NCBI GenBank assembly: GCA_024231975.1
Contig: JAAEQB010000109.1
Coordinates: forward strand, 143,954-207,953
Source of the DNA: Allobosea sp.
GTDB taxonomy: Bacteria; Pseudomonadota; Alphaproteobacteria; Rhizobiales; Beijerinckiaceae
DNA length: 64,000 nucleotides
Direction of reading: 5' to 3'
Shown: in pieces, positions 32,743-41,984 of the stretch
Layout: the number at the start of each line of letters is the position of its first letter
Position numbering within the stretch: position 1 is the first letter of the stretch
Translations under genes and position numbers: made by a program
Notes under the pieces: model-generated
The model's database searches: none
What the model saw: the letters and a program-made list of their open reading frames with translations, nothing else
Told to the model about the DNA's origin: nothing

Positions 32743-33159
32743 CTACTCCTGTGACGGTACGGCCGCGGCGATGTTCGTCAGGCCGAAATCCTGGCCCTTG
32801 TAGAGCAGAGGCGCGTTCAAGGATTTGGCAAGAGCGTAGGAGAAGCAGTCGCCGAGGTTGAGCTTGGCGGAATGGCGGCCCTTGCCGAACCGCAGAAAAG
32901 CTTGCGCGGCAATTGAGGCCTGGGCTGGATCGACAGGAGCGATATCGATGGCGAAATCCGACAGGGACTGCGTGAAGCGCTCCAGAGATAGCCCGGGTGC
33001 TCGCGTCGAAAGCACCATGACACACTCCACGAAGCTAATGGCCGAGCAGATATTACGAGGGTTGAAGCTCAACCGTTCCAAGAACGATCGAGCTTCCGGC
33101 TCCTCAAGCAAAATTGCAACGATGGCTGAGCTGTGAACAACGATCGTGTCGGCTGTCAC
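32743..33159 (-). CDS. vapC: PIN-domain toxin VapC with changed first catalytic residue
   Basis: A 138-residue PIN-domain protein that follows vapB. The family starts with a catalytic Asp in a VDSSA or VDTSA motif; here the codon is CAC, giving VVHSSAIVAILLEEPEA with His9. The other acidic residues remain: Glu45 (FVECVMV), Asp104 (NLGDCFSYALAKS) and Asp124 (KGQDFGLTN). VapC toxins are magnesium-dependent RNases that cut tRNA or rRNA. Loss of the first Asp would normally weaken or abolish metal binding. The GTG start overlaps the vapB stop (GTGA), so the two are coupled. Confidence 0.87.
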   Translation of the reverse strand: MTADTIVVHSSAIVAILLEEPEARSFLERLSFNPRNICSAISFVECVMVLSTRAPGLSLERFTQSLSDFAIDIAPVDPAQASIAAQAFLRFGKGRHSAKLNLGDCFSYALAKSLNAPLLYKGQDFGLTNIAAAVPSQE

Positions 33160-33410
33160 GAGGGCAGGCCGTTCTCGTCATAGCCGATGATTTCGTCGTC
33201 GGTTCTCGGATCATCGACTCGATAGGTCCGGATCTCAGCCAGCAACCGCTCGAGCTTCTCCATGTCGATTCGACCTTGTCGAGGCTTGGGCAGACGCGCG
33301 AGCCGTTCCTCAGCTGCCGTTTTGACTGCGTCGGTGATCGTCTCCCCGGTCCGAGCGGCGAGCTCTCTCACGATCCTGTCGGCGTCGGGATCCTTGATCA
33401 GGATGGCCAT
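33156..33410 (-). CDS. vapB: VapB-type antitoxin (Rv0623/PSK transcription-factor family)
   Basis: An 84-residue protein. The N-terminal half MAILIKDPDADRIVRELAAR and TGETITDAVKTAAEERL matches the Rv0623-like VapB family, whose ribbon-helix-helix-like N-terminus binds DNA. The C-terminal half is acidic and would wrap the toxin (RVDDPRTDDEIIGYDENG). The ATG at 33410 follows GAGGA. Directly upstream is a perfect 12-bp inverted repeat, the likely autoregulatory operator. Confidence 0.88.
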   Translation of the reverse strand: MAILIKDPDADRIVRELAARTGETITDAVKTAAEERLARLPKPRQGRIDMEKLERLLAEIRTYRVDDPRTDDEIIGYDENGLPS

Positions 33411-33420
33411 GGCATCCTCT

Positions 33421-33452
33421 TGTATATATCGATTGCTAGTTCGATATATACA
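33421..33452. promoter_or_regulatory. perfect 12-bp inverted repeat, candidate VapB operator
   Basis: TGTATATATCGA (33421-33432) and TCGATATATACA (33441-33452) are perfect inverted copies with an 8-base spacer (TTGCTAGT), 10 bases upstream of the vapB start. The AT-rich arms stand out in this GC-rich DNA. Position and symmetry fit autorepression by VapB or the VapBC complex, and the TATATA within it could serve as the -10 region. Confidence 0.8.
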
Positions 33453-33469
33453 ACGCGCCGATCGCCCTG

Positions 33470-34750
<1,281 letters not shown>

Positions 34751-34842
34751 CGCATCTCTCCGCTTGCTCGAAGGCGCAATAGCTGCCGCAGGCTGACGGG
34801 GCAACGCTTCTGCTTGCGTCCTGGTGTCGTTAAATACCATCC

Positions 34843-36366
34843 ATGGACAGCGAATCGCCTCCGCCCGCCGGCAATGCCCCCGAATGGTCGGTCTCCGATC
34901 TCTCCGGCGCGCTCAAGCGCACGCTGGAGGATGCCTTCGGCTTCGTGCGCGTGCGCGGCGAAATCTCTGGCTATCGCGGCCCGGTCGGCTCCGGCCATGT
35001 CTATTTCTCGCTGAAGGACGCCAACGCCAAGATCGACGCGGTGATCTGGAAGGGCGTCTTCGGCCGGCTGAAGACGAAGCCCCAGGAAGGCCTCGAGGTG
35101 ATCGCCACCGGCAAGATCACCACCTTCGCCGGCAAGTCGAGCTACCAGATCATCATCGATTCGCTCGAGCCGGCCGGCATCGGCGCGCTGATGGCGCTGC
35201 TGGAGGAGCGCCGCAAGAAGCTCGCGGCCGAGGGCCTGTTCGATCCCGGCCGCAAGCAGCTCATCCCCTTCCTGCCTGGTGTCGTCGGCGTCATCACCTC
35301 GCCGACAGGCGCCGTCATCCGCGACATCTTGCATCGGCTGGAGGAGCGTTTCCCGCGTCGTGTCCTGGTCTGGCCGGTGCGCGTCCAGGGCGAGAGCAGC
35401 GCGGCCGAGGTCGCCAATGCGATCGCCGGCTTCAATGCGCTTCCCGAAGGCGGCCGCATCCCGCGCCCGGATGTGATCATCGTCGCGCGCGGTGGCGGCT
35501 CGCTCGAAGACCTGATGGGCTTCAACGAGGAAGCGGTGGTCCGTGCTGCCGCCGCCTCGCTGATCCCGCTGGTCTCGGCGGTCGGCCATGAGACCGACGT
35601 CACCCTGATCGATCATGCCGCCGATTTGCGTGCTCCGACGCCGACCGGCGCGGCCGAGAAGGTCGTGCCGGTGCGGGCCGAATTGCTGGTGCAGGTGACG
35701 GATCTCTCGCGCCGTCTGTCCGGTGCGACGCTGCGCCTGTCAGAGCGTCGGCGCAGTGATCTGCGGGCGCTCGCCAGGGCCCTGCCGACGCCCGAGACCC
35801 TGCTGGCGGCGCCGCGTCAGCGGCTCGATCTCGCCGCGGCCCGTCTCGGCCCGGCTCTGGCCCGCAATGCCCGCGCTTATGAGCAGCGCCTCGCCCAGCT
35901 CGACCGGCGGCTGCAAGCGCAATCGCCCATCGCAAGGCTCGCGACGCATGCGGCCCGGCTCGACGGCCTCGGCAAGCGCCTCGCGGCGGCGCGCGGAGCG
36001 CTGCTGCGGGCCGAGCGCGACCGGATCGCTCGCGCCGGCGACCGGCTCGATTCTGTAGCCGCGCGCGCGGTTGCCGCTTTCACCCGCCAGATTCAGCGCC
36101 GGCGCGACCGACTCGACGGTGTCTGGGCCCTCGCAGCTTCGCTCGGGCCGCAGGCGGTGCTGGCGCGGGGCTATGCGCTGGTGCGCGACGGCGACGGCAA
36201 TCTGCTGCGCAGCACCGCGGCCGCGCGGCCTGGATTGGCTATTCAGGTCACGCTCGCCGATGGCAGCTTCGGTGCGATCGTGCCGGGTGGGGCTTCTCCG
36301 CCGCAGGCGCCGCGGCAGGCCGCGCGCAAGGCCGTCGGTGGGAGCAGGCAGGGCGATCTGTTCTGA
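34843..36366 (+). CDS. xseA: exodeoxyribonuclease VII large subunit
   Basis: A 507-residue XseA. The N-terminal OB domain starts with WSVSDLSGALKRTLEDAFG. The catalytic domain has GVVGVITSPTGAVIRDIL, ARGGGSLEDLMGFNEEAV and SAVGHETDVTLIDHAADLRA. A long helical coiled-coil region covers about 290-440. With XseB it degrades single-stranded DNA to oligonucleotides. The small subunit gene is not in this window. The C-terminal tail is Ala/Arg-rich and variable. Confidence 0.95.
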   Translation: MDSESPPPAGNAPEWSVSDLSGALKRTLEDAFGFVRVRGEISGYRGPVGSGHVYFSLKDANAKIDAVIWKGVFGRLKTKPQEGLEVIATGKITTFAGKSSYQIIIDSLEPAGIGALMALLEERRKKLAAEGLFDPGRKQLIPFLPGVVGVITSPTGAVIRDILHRLEERFPRRVLVWPVRVQGESSAAEVANAIAGFNALPEGGRIPRPDVIIVARGGGSLEDLMGFNEEAVVRAAAASLIPLVSAVGHETDVTLIDHAADLRAPTPTGAAEKVVPVRAELLVQVTDLSRRLSGATLRLSERRRSDLRALARALPTPETLLAAPRQRLDLAAARLGPALARNARAYEQRLAQLDRRLQAQSPIARLATHAARLDGLGKRLAAARGALLRAERDRIARAGDRLDSVAARAVAAFTRQIQRRRDRLDGVWALAASLGPQAVLARGYALVRDGDGNLLRSTAAARPGLAIQVTLADGSFGAIVPGGASPPQAPRQAARKAVGGSRQGDLF

Positions 36367-36480
36367 GATTCCGAAAACCGGTCATTCACCACCAATTTGG
36401 ATGAGCCAGCTCCCGTTCAGATAGCGTTCAGCTAGCGCTGGCTAATCGCTGAATGATAGCGGTTGGGGGAATGTTCCTTG

Positions 36481-37251
36481 ATGCTCGCCGGTTTCCGGAT
36501 ACGCCTTGCTTGTGCCTTTGCCATGCTTGCGCCTCTGGGCCTGCAAGTGCAGCAGGCGAATGCGACCGAATTTGTCTGCAGGCCGTCGACGCTCTCCCGC
36601 GATGCTGCCGATCTCGCCTCGGGCTGGAGCAAGGGCAGCGCTCCCTTGCGTATCCTCGCCATCGGCTCGTCCTCGACCGAAGGTATCGGCGCCAGCGGCA
36701 AGGACAAGACCTATCCGGCCCAACTCAGTACGCTGCTGCGCACCGGCCTCTCCGGCCGCCCCGTCGAGATGGTCAATGCCGGTATCGGCGGCGAGACCGC
36801 GCCGCAGACCTTGTCGCGCCTCAAGGCCGCACTCAGGGATGGCCATTACGATCTGGTGATCTGGCAGGTCGGGACCAACGATGCCGTGACCGGCGGCGAT
36901 CTCGGCACCTTCCGCAATCTCGTCACCGACGGCATCGCCGCGGCGAAGCAGGCCCGCACCCGGCTCGTCATCCTCGACCCGCAATTCTATCCCGGCATCA
37001 AGGAAACTGCGCGCTATCGTGCCTATGTCGATGCGATCGCCGAAGTCGCCAGGGCGCAGGCCGTCCCGGTGCTGTCGCGCTATCAGGCGATGCTGGGCTG
37101 GTATCAGCGCGATGCGGACGGCTTCATGGCTGCGCTCGCCGGCGACCGGTTCCATATGAGCGATGCCGGCTATGGCTGCCTGGCCCAGGACATCGCCCGC
37201 TCGCTGCTCGGCGACAGGCCGGCCGTGACGCTCGCGGCTTCGGCGCGCTGA
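36481..37251 (+). CDS. exported SGNH/GDSL hydrolase
   Basis: A 256-residue exported hydrolase. A signal peptide covers about residues 1-30 (FRIRLACAFAMLAPLGLQV, cleavage near ANA). The SGNH blocks are IGSSSTEGIG (nucleophile Ser), a Gly in block II (GIGGETAPQTL), GTNDAV (block III Asn), and DRFHMSDAGYG with the Asp-x-x-His pair. It is probably a periplasmic esterase or acyl hydrolase with unknown substrate. The ATG at 36481 is preferred to a TTG 18 bases upstream. Confidence 0.87.
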   Translation: MLAGFRIRLACAFAMLAPLGLQVQQANATEFVCRPSTLSRDAADLASGWSKGSAPLRILAIGSSSTEGIGASGKDKTYPAQLSTLLRTGLSGRPVEMVNAGIGGETAPQTLSRLKAALRDGHYDLVIWQVGTNDAVTGGDLGTFRNLVTDGIAAAKQARTRLVILDPQFYPGIKETARYRAYVDAIAEVARAQAVPVLSRYQAMLGWYQRDADGFMAALAGDRFHMSDAGYGCLAQDIARSLLGDRPAVTLAASAR

Positions 37252-37272
37252 CGGGCGGCCGGAAGCCGCCGG

Positions 37273-38121
37273 TCACTTGCCCATCAGGAACGCCTTGACC
37301 CGCTTGATCGCGTCCTCGCGCGCGGCCGGGTCGGTGCCGATGGTGACCTTGCCGGTCCCGGAAGCGGAATAGGCGACGCCTTCCTTCTCGCGCTTGTCGA
37401 GGCGCGGATGGTCGAAATCATGCACCGCACCGGGGTAGAGTACGAGCTCGACCGGCTCGCCGCGGGCGCGGGCCGCCTTGGTGAGAAAGTCGCATGGGGC
37501 GGGCGGCGTCCAGTCGTCGGCATCGCCCATCAGGATCAGGGTCGGCAGCCTCGCTTCGAAGCTGCGCGATTCCGACTGTGCCCGGCAGCCGGGATAGAAG
37601 GCGACGGCGCGGGCGAAGTCCGGCTGGCGGTCGGCCGGCCGGCGGTCTTTGCGGATCGCGGCGAGGACGGTGGAGCCGCCGCCCGACCAGCCGAGCAATG
37701 CGATCGTGTCGCGCCGGACATCGGAGCGTTCCTGCAGCCAGCGCCGTGCTGCCATCGCGTCGCCGACGCGCTCGCGGCTGGCGCGGATGGTGACATCCTT
37801 GACGCCGCATTGCGAGCCGAGCCCGCGCGAGCCGTAGCTGTCCGGCATCAGCACGATCAGCCCGGTTTCGGCCAGGCGCTCGCCCCAGTCGCTGTGCCGC
37901 ATCGAGAGTTTTTCAGGTTCACGCCACAGTCCGCCGCAGCCATGCAGCGCGACCACGGCGGGGAAGGGACCCGGGCCCGTCGGGCGGAACATCACCCCGT
38001 CGAGCTGATAGTCGTCATGCGGAATGCGGACGCGTTCATAGCCGCCCGCGATCGCGGGTGCCGCGAGCAGGGAAACAAGACCAATCGCCATCAAGGTGGC
38101 GCGGGTCAGGCTGGACATCAT
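37273..38121 (-). CDS. exported dienelactone hydrolase-like alpha/beta hydrolase
   Basis: A 282-residue alpha/beta hydrolase with a signal peptide (TRATLMAIGLVSLLAAPAIA). The oxyanion region is VVALHGCGGLW, the nucleophile elbow GWSGGG, the acid lies in GDADDWTP and the His in GAVHDFDHP. Dienelactone hydrolases use a Cys nucleophile; this one has Ser, so it is an esterase-like relative. Substrate is unknown. Two adjacent ATG codons (38121 and 38118) are possible starts; neither has a strong ribosome site. It converges with the SGNH hydrolase gene. Confidence 0.8.
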   Translation of the reverse strand: MMSSLTRATLMAIGLVSLLAAPAIAGGYERVRIPHDDYQLDGVMFRPTGPGPFPAVVALHGCGGLWREPEKLSMRHSDWGERLAETGLIVLMPDSYGSRGLGSQCGVKDVTIRASRERVGDAMAARRWLQERSDVRRDTIALLGWSGGGSTVLAAIRKDRRPADRQPDFARAVAFYPGCRAQSESRSFEARLPTLILMGDADDWTPPAPCDFLTKAARARGEPVELVLYPGAVHDFDHPRLDKREKEGVAYSASGTGKVTIGTDPAAREDAIKRVKAFLMGK

Positions 38122-38237
38122 CGCAACTGACGCTATCACAGAAAGACCATGCTGGAACAATGCGTGGTTTCAGAAATGGTTGCCTCAAGCTGCAACCTGT
38201 ACGCTAATCGTCTGCCGCTCGATCGCTCGACCCCGTG

Positions 38238-38459
38238 ATGAACATCAACGAACGTCTGCCCCCTTCCGGATCCGAGGCGCTGGTCGATTACGGCCATGGC
38301 GAGTTCCGGGTCGTGCGCCCCGGCGCCTTCGTCCGCTGCGCCGTCACCGGTGCCGCGATCCGGCTCGAGGATCTGCGCTACTGGTCGGTCGATTGGCAGG
38401 AGGCCTATGCCTCGCCCGAGGCCGTGCTATTGCGCGTGCGCCGCGCCGGCCGAACCTGA
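38238..38459 (+). CDS. DUF2093 domain-containing protein
   Basis: A 73-residue protein with the DUF2093 core: LVDYGHGEFRVVRPGAFVRCAVTG followed by IRLEDLRYWSVDWQEAY. Function is unknown; the family is nearly confined to alphaproteobacteria and commonly lies next to lpxK. Its last 33 bases overlap the convergent lpxK 3' end, so the two stop codons lie within each other's frames. A GTG one codon earlier is an alternative start. Confidence 0.85.
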   Translation: MNINERLPPSGSEALVDYGHGEFRVVRPGAFVRCAVTGAAIRLEDLRYWSVDWQEAYASPEAVLLRVRRAGRT

Positions 38460-39461
38460 GCGGGCCTTCGCGAGACACCCGAGCAGCAGTGCATCGAGCG
38501 CCGCCTCGTCCTCGAAGGCGAGCGTAACCGGCACGCAGAGCAGGAGCGAGCGCTCCGCCGCCGGCCAGAGCGGCGCCAGCTTGACCATGTCCTTCTCGGT
38601 GACGGCGATGCAGCAGGATTTCGCCTTCGCCTCGGCGATCAGCGCTGCGACCTCGCTCGCCGTATAGGCGTGATGGTCGCCAAAGGCGTGCTCGCCGAGG
38701 AGCTGGGCGCCGGCGGCGCGCAGTGTCGCTGCGAATTTTTCCGGCCGGCCGATCCCCGAGACAGCCAGCACCGGCAGGTTAGCGATCTCGGCTTGGACAT
38801 CGGCCGGTGGCATCAGGCGAGCTCGCAGCACGCGCTTGCCGACAGTCAGTGCTTGAACGGCGACTTGCTCGCCCGCCGCTCCCTCTCCGATGACGACGAG
38901 CGCATCGATCCACTCGAATTGCCCCGCCAGCGGCGCACGCAACGGCCCGGCTGGCAGTGACAGCCCGTTACCGACGCCGACCGTCCCGTCGACAACGGCG
39001 AGGCGCAGATCCTTGCGCAGCGAGGGATTCTGCAGACCGTCATCCATGAGGACGAGGCCAGCGCCGGCTTCGCGCGCAAGCGCCGCGCCGGCTGGCCGCT
39101 CGCGGGCGACGATGGTCGGCAGGCGCGCGGCCAGCAGCAGCGGCTCGTCGCCGACATCCGCCGCGCTGTGCCGACTCGGGTCAACGCGCAGCGGACCGGA
39201 GAGCGTGCCGCCATAGCCGCGTGTCAGGGCAAAGGGCGTCTCGCCCATCGCCGCGAGCCTGGAGGCGAGCGCCAGCGTGGTCGGCGTCTTGCCGGCGCCG
39301 CCGGCGACGAAATTGCCGACGCAGATCACCGGAATGCCGGCCTTGGCGCCAGGGCGGCGCATCCGCTTCAGCGTGATCGCGCCATAGAGAGCCCCGAGCG
39401 GTTGCAGCAGCCGGGCGAGGGCGGATGGCGACGAGCGCCACCAGAAGCCCGGGGCGCGCAT
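38427..39461 (-). CDS. lpxK: tetraacyldisaccharide 4'-kinase
   Basis: A 344-residue kinase that phosphorylates the 4' position of the lipid A disaccharide at the inner membrane. The membrane-facing N-terminus is LARLLQPLGALYGAITL, and the P-loop is VGNFVAGGAGKTPTTLAL near residues 48-65. The catalytic acid region reads GAGLVLMDDGLQNPSL. Its ATG overlaps the waaA stop by one base (TGATG). It is the last gene of the lipid A/LPS cluster. Confidence 0.94.
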   Translation of the reverse strand: MRAPGFWWRSSPSALARLLQPLGALYGAITLKRMRRPGAKAGIPVICVGNFVAGGAGKTPTTLALASRLAAMGETPFALTRGYGGTLSGPLRVDPSRHSAADVGDEPLLLAARLPTIVARERPAGAALAREAGAGLVLMDDGLQNPSLRKDLRLAVVDGTVGVGNGLSLPAGPLRAPLAGQFEWIDALVVIGEGAAGEQVAVQALTVGKRVLRARLMPPADVQAEIANLPVLAVSGIGRPEKFAATLRAAGAQLLGEHAFGDHHAYTASEVAALIAEAKAKSCCIAVTEKDMVKLAPLWPAAERSLLLCVPVTLAFEDEAALDALLLGCLAKARSGSAGAAHAQ

Positions 39462-40759
39462 CAGTCCACGCTCTCGCGCTGGCCGATGGTGGCGCGCAGC
39501 AGCAGCGGCTCGATCGCCTGGACCGTGCGGTCGAGCGCACCGCTGAGCTCCGTGCTGGTGCGGGCCGCGGCCCGGGCGGCCTGGCGCGCGGCTGCTGGGT
39601 CGCTGAGCCAGCGATGTACTCCCTGGGCTAGTTCCTGCCGGTCGGCGACCTGGATGGCGCCGCCGCCGGCGTCGAAGGCGGCGAAGAGGTCGGCCGATTT
39701 ATGGACGAGCGGGCCGTGCAGCAGGGCGCAGCCGAGCTTGGCCGGCTCGATCGGGTTGTGGCCTCCGATCGGCGCGAGCGAGCCGCCGATGAAGGCGACC
39801 GGCGCCAGCCGGTAGAACAGACCGAGATCGCCGAGCGTGTCGGCGATGTAGAAGTCGATGTCGCGCTCGGGCAGGTGGCCGAGCGAGCGGCGAGCGCTGG
39901 AAACGCCGTTGGCCTGGGCGAGCGCCTCGACCTCGCCGCCGCGATCGGGATGGCGCGGCACGACGATGGTGAGGAGCTTGGGCAGATGCGCCCTGACGCC
40001 GAGATGGGCGGCGAGCACGTCCTCCTCCTCGCCCGGATGGGTCGAGGCGGCGACCCAGACCGGCCGGCCGGCGGCGAGGCCGTCGAGCAGGGCCAGCGTG
40101 TTGGGATCGGCAGGCGGGGCGGGGACGTCGAATTTCAGGTTGCCGGCGATGCTGACGCGCGGCGCGCCGAGCTGGGCGAGGCGCTGCCCGTCCTCCTGCG
40201 ACTGCGCCAGGCAACGATCGAAGCCGGAGAGCAGATGGCGCGAGGTCTGCGGGAACTTGTACCAGCGCCGGAAGGAACGCTCAGACATCCGCGCGTTGAT
40301 CAGCACGAGCGGCACACCGCGCTTGCCGGACTCGATCATCAGGTTCGGCCAGATCTCGGATTCGCAGATCAGGGCGAGGTCCGGCCGCCAATGGTCGAGG
40401 AAGCGGCGCATATAGCGCGGCACGTCGAGCGGCAGGAACTGGTGGATCGCCCCGGCCGGCAGGCGTTGCGCCAGCAGCCGCGCCGAGGTCACCGTGCCCG
40501 AGGTCACCAGCACGGCGAGCCCGCGCCGCTGCAGCCGCTCGATCAGCGGCAGCAGCGTCACTGTTTCGCCGACGCTGGCGCCATGCAGCCAGACCAGCGT
40601 CTTGTCCGGACGCTCGGCGCTGGGATAGCCGCGCCGCTCGGAGAGGCGCACGGGGTCTTCTTTGCCGCGCCGGCGCCGCCAGAGCAGCAGGGCCGCGGCG
40701 GCCGGCTCGAGCAGAGCCGAGAGCGTGCGATAGGCCTGGACGATGAAGCTGCGGCTCAT
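39461..40759 (-). CDS. waaA: 3-deoxy-D-manno-octulosonic acid (Kdo) transferase
   Basis: A 432-residue GT-B glycosyltransferase that adds Kdo to lipid IVA. A hydrophobic N-terminal helix (LLEPAAAALLLW) anchors it. The conserved LVWLHGASVGETVTLLPLIERL carries the catalytic Glu, and ICESEIWPNL and IGGSLAPIGGHNPIEPAK form the acceptor and donor sites. It overlaps the upstream acyltransferase gene by 4 bases (ATGA) and lpxK by one base. Confidence 0.94.
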   Translation of the reverse strand: MSRSFIVQAYRTLSALLEPAAAALLLWRRRRGKEDPVRLSERRGYPSAERPDKTLVWLHGASVGETVTLLPLIERLQRRGLAVLVTSGTVTSARLLAQRLPAGAIHQFLPLDVPRYMRRFLDHWRPDLALICESEIWPNLMIESGKRGVPLVLINARMSERSFRRWYKFPQTSRHLLSGFDRCLAQSQEDGQRLAQLGAPRVSIAGNLKFDVPAPPADPNTLALLDGLAAGRPVWVAASTHPGEEEDVLAAHLGVRAHLPKLLTIVVPRHPDRGGEVEALAQANGVSSARRSLGHLPERDIDFYIADTLGDLGLFYRLAPVAFIGGSLAPIGGHNPIEPAKLGCALLHGPLVHKSADLFAAFDAGGGAIQVADRQELAQGVHRWLSDPAAARQAARAAARTSTELSGALDRTVQAIEPLLLRATIGQRESVD

Positions 40760-41508
40760 GCGGCCTCGGCCTTTGCCGCGGCCGCTTTGGCAGCCTGGGC
40801 CTCGCGCAGGCCGGCGCCGGGATCGCGCGCGCCGATCAGCGCATAGGCGCGCTCGTGCACGGCGTCGAGCCCGGCCTGGACGGCGAGCCGCGCCGCCTCG
40901 CAGGTCGCTTCGTCGGCATCGCGCGCGACGCGGACGGGATCGCCGACGACGATGGCGCCGCGCCCGAAAGGCAGGCCGATCGAGGCGCGGTCCCAGCTGT
41001 TGAAATCGATCCGCCGGCTGGTCACCACCGCGATCGGATGGATCGGCCGGCCCGAGGCACGCGCCAGCTGGACGATGCCGGGCCCGCAGACCCGGGCCCG
41101 CTTGGGGATGTCGGCAGTCAGCACCATGGTGTCGCCGGCCGCTAGCCGGCGGACCATGGCGAGGAAGGCCGGCGCGCCGCCTTTCTCGCGCACCTTCTTG
41201 CCAGAGGCGCCCGAGCCGCGGATCGCACCGATGCCGAGCTCGCGCAGCGCCACTGCGTTGAAGCCGCCATCGCCATGGCGCGAGACCAGCGAGCAGGACG
41301 GCATCCACTCTGGCCGGGCGAACGGGATCATCACGTGCTGGCCATGCCACATCGCGATGATCAGCGGCAGCTCGCCGCGCACGCGCTCATAGACGTCGGC
41401 CGGCTCGACGACGAAGCGGTTCGTGCGCCTGACCAGACGCAGATAGTAGGCGAGGCTGCGCCCGAGCGCCTCCTGCGCGAACTTCGTCTTGAGCAGCGAA
41501 AATCCCAT
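40756..41508 (-). CDS. lysophospholipid acyltransferase family protein (DUF374)
   Basis: A 250-residue protein. The DUF374 block is IIAMWHGQHVMIPFARPEW, followed by SRHGDGGFNAVALRELG, IRGSGASGKKVREKGG and MVLTADIPKRARVCGPG. It is a distant relative of LpxL/PlsC acyltransferases with WHGQ in place of the usual HxxxxD. Its place next to waaA and lpxK suggests acylation or handling of a lipid A precursor. The C-terminal tail is Ala/Lys-rich. Confidence 0.86.
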   Translation of the reverse strand: MGFSLLKTKFAQEALGRSLAYYLRLVRRTNRFVVEPADVYERVRGELPLIIAMWHGQHVMIPFARPEWMPSCSLVSRHGDGGFNAVALRELGIGAIRGSGASGKKVREKGGAPAFLAMVRRLAAGDTMVLTADIPKRARVCGPGIVQLARASGRPIHPIAVVTSRRIDFNSWDRASIGLPFGRGAIVVGDPVRVARDADEATCEAARLAVQAGLDAVHERAYALIGARDPGAGLREAQAAKAAAAKAEAA

Positions 41509-41534
41509 CGAACCGGACTACGGCGCCTTTCGGA

Positions 41535-41780
41535 TCAGCTTTGAGCCGTCGACGGATCGAGCAGGCGGTGCAGGTGGACGACGAAATAGCGGGTCTGGGC
41601 CTGGTCGACGGTCTGCTGAGCCTTGGCCTTCCAGGCAGCGTGGGCTGCTGCATAATTGGGGTAGACGCCGACGATGTCGAGCTTGGAGAGATCCTTGAAC
41701 TCGACTCCGTCGAGCGAGCTCAGCTCGCCGCCGATCACAAGGTGCAGCAGCTGCTTGTTGTCCTGGCTCGTGCTCATCAT
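41535..41780 (-). CDS. DUF4170 domain-containing protein
   Basis: An 81-residue protein with the DUF4170 pattern: LHLVIGGELSSLDG, FKDLSKLDIVGVYPNYAAA and ARYFVVHLHRLLDP-like TRYFVVHLHRLLD. Function is unknown. In Hyphomicrobiales it commonly lies between cysQ and the acyltransferase/waaA genes, as here. Two adjacent ATG codons can serve as start; CGGAGACGG precedes them. Confidence 0.85.
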   Translation of the reverse strand: MMSTSQDNKQLLHLVIGGELSSLDGVEFKDLSKLDIVGVYPNYAAAHAAWKAKAQQTVDQAQTRYFVVHLHRLLDPSTAQS

Positions 41781-41984
41781 CCGTCTCCGACCGGGGTCCT
41801 GACATCTGTGTCGAAAGCAAGCCGGGGCACCGCCGGATTCGCTCCGACCTGCCCCATCCTTCGTTTTTGCCGTGCGATCAGATAAGCCATCAGCCGCTCA
41901 CGCGCGAGGGCCGATTGCCAACAAATTGCGGTTATTTCCGGCAGTTTCCGCCCTGACGCCGCGGCAGCGGCGTTGCGCCGCGTT

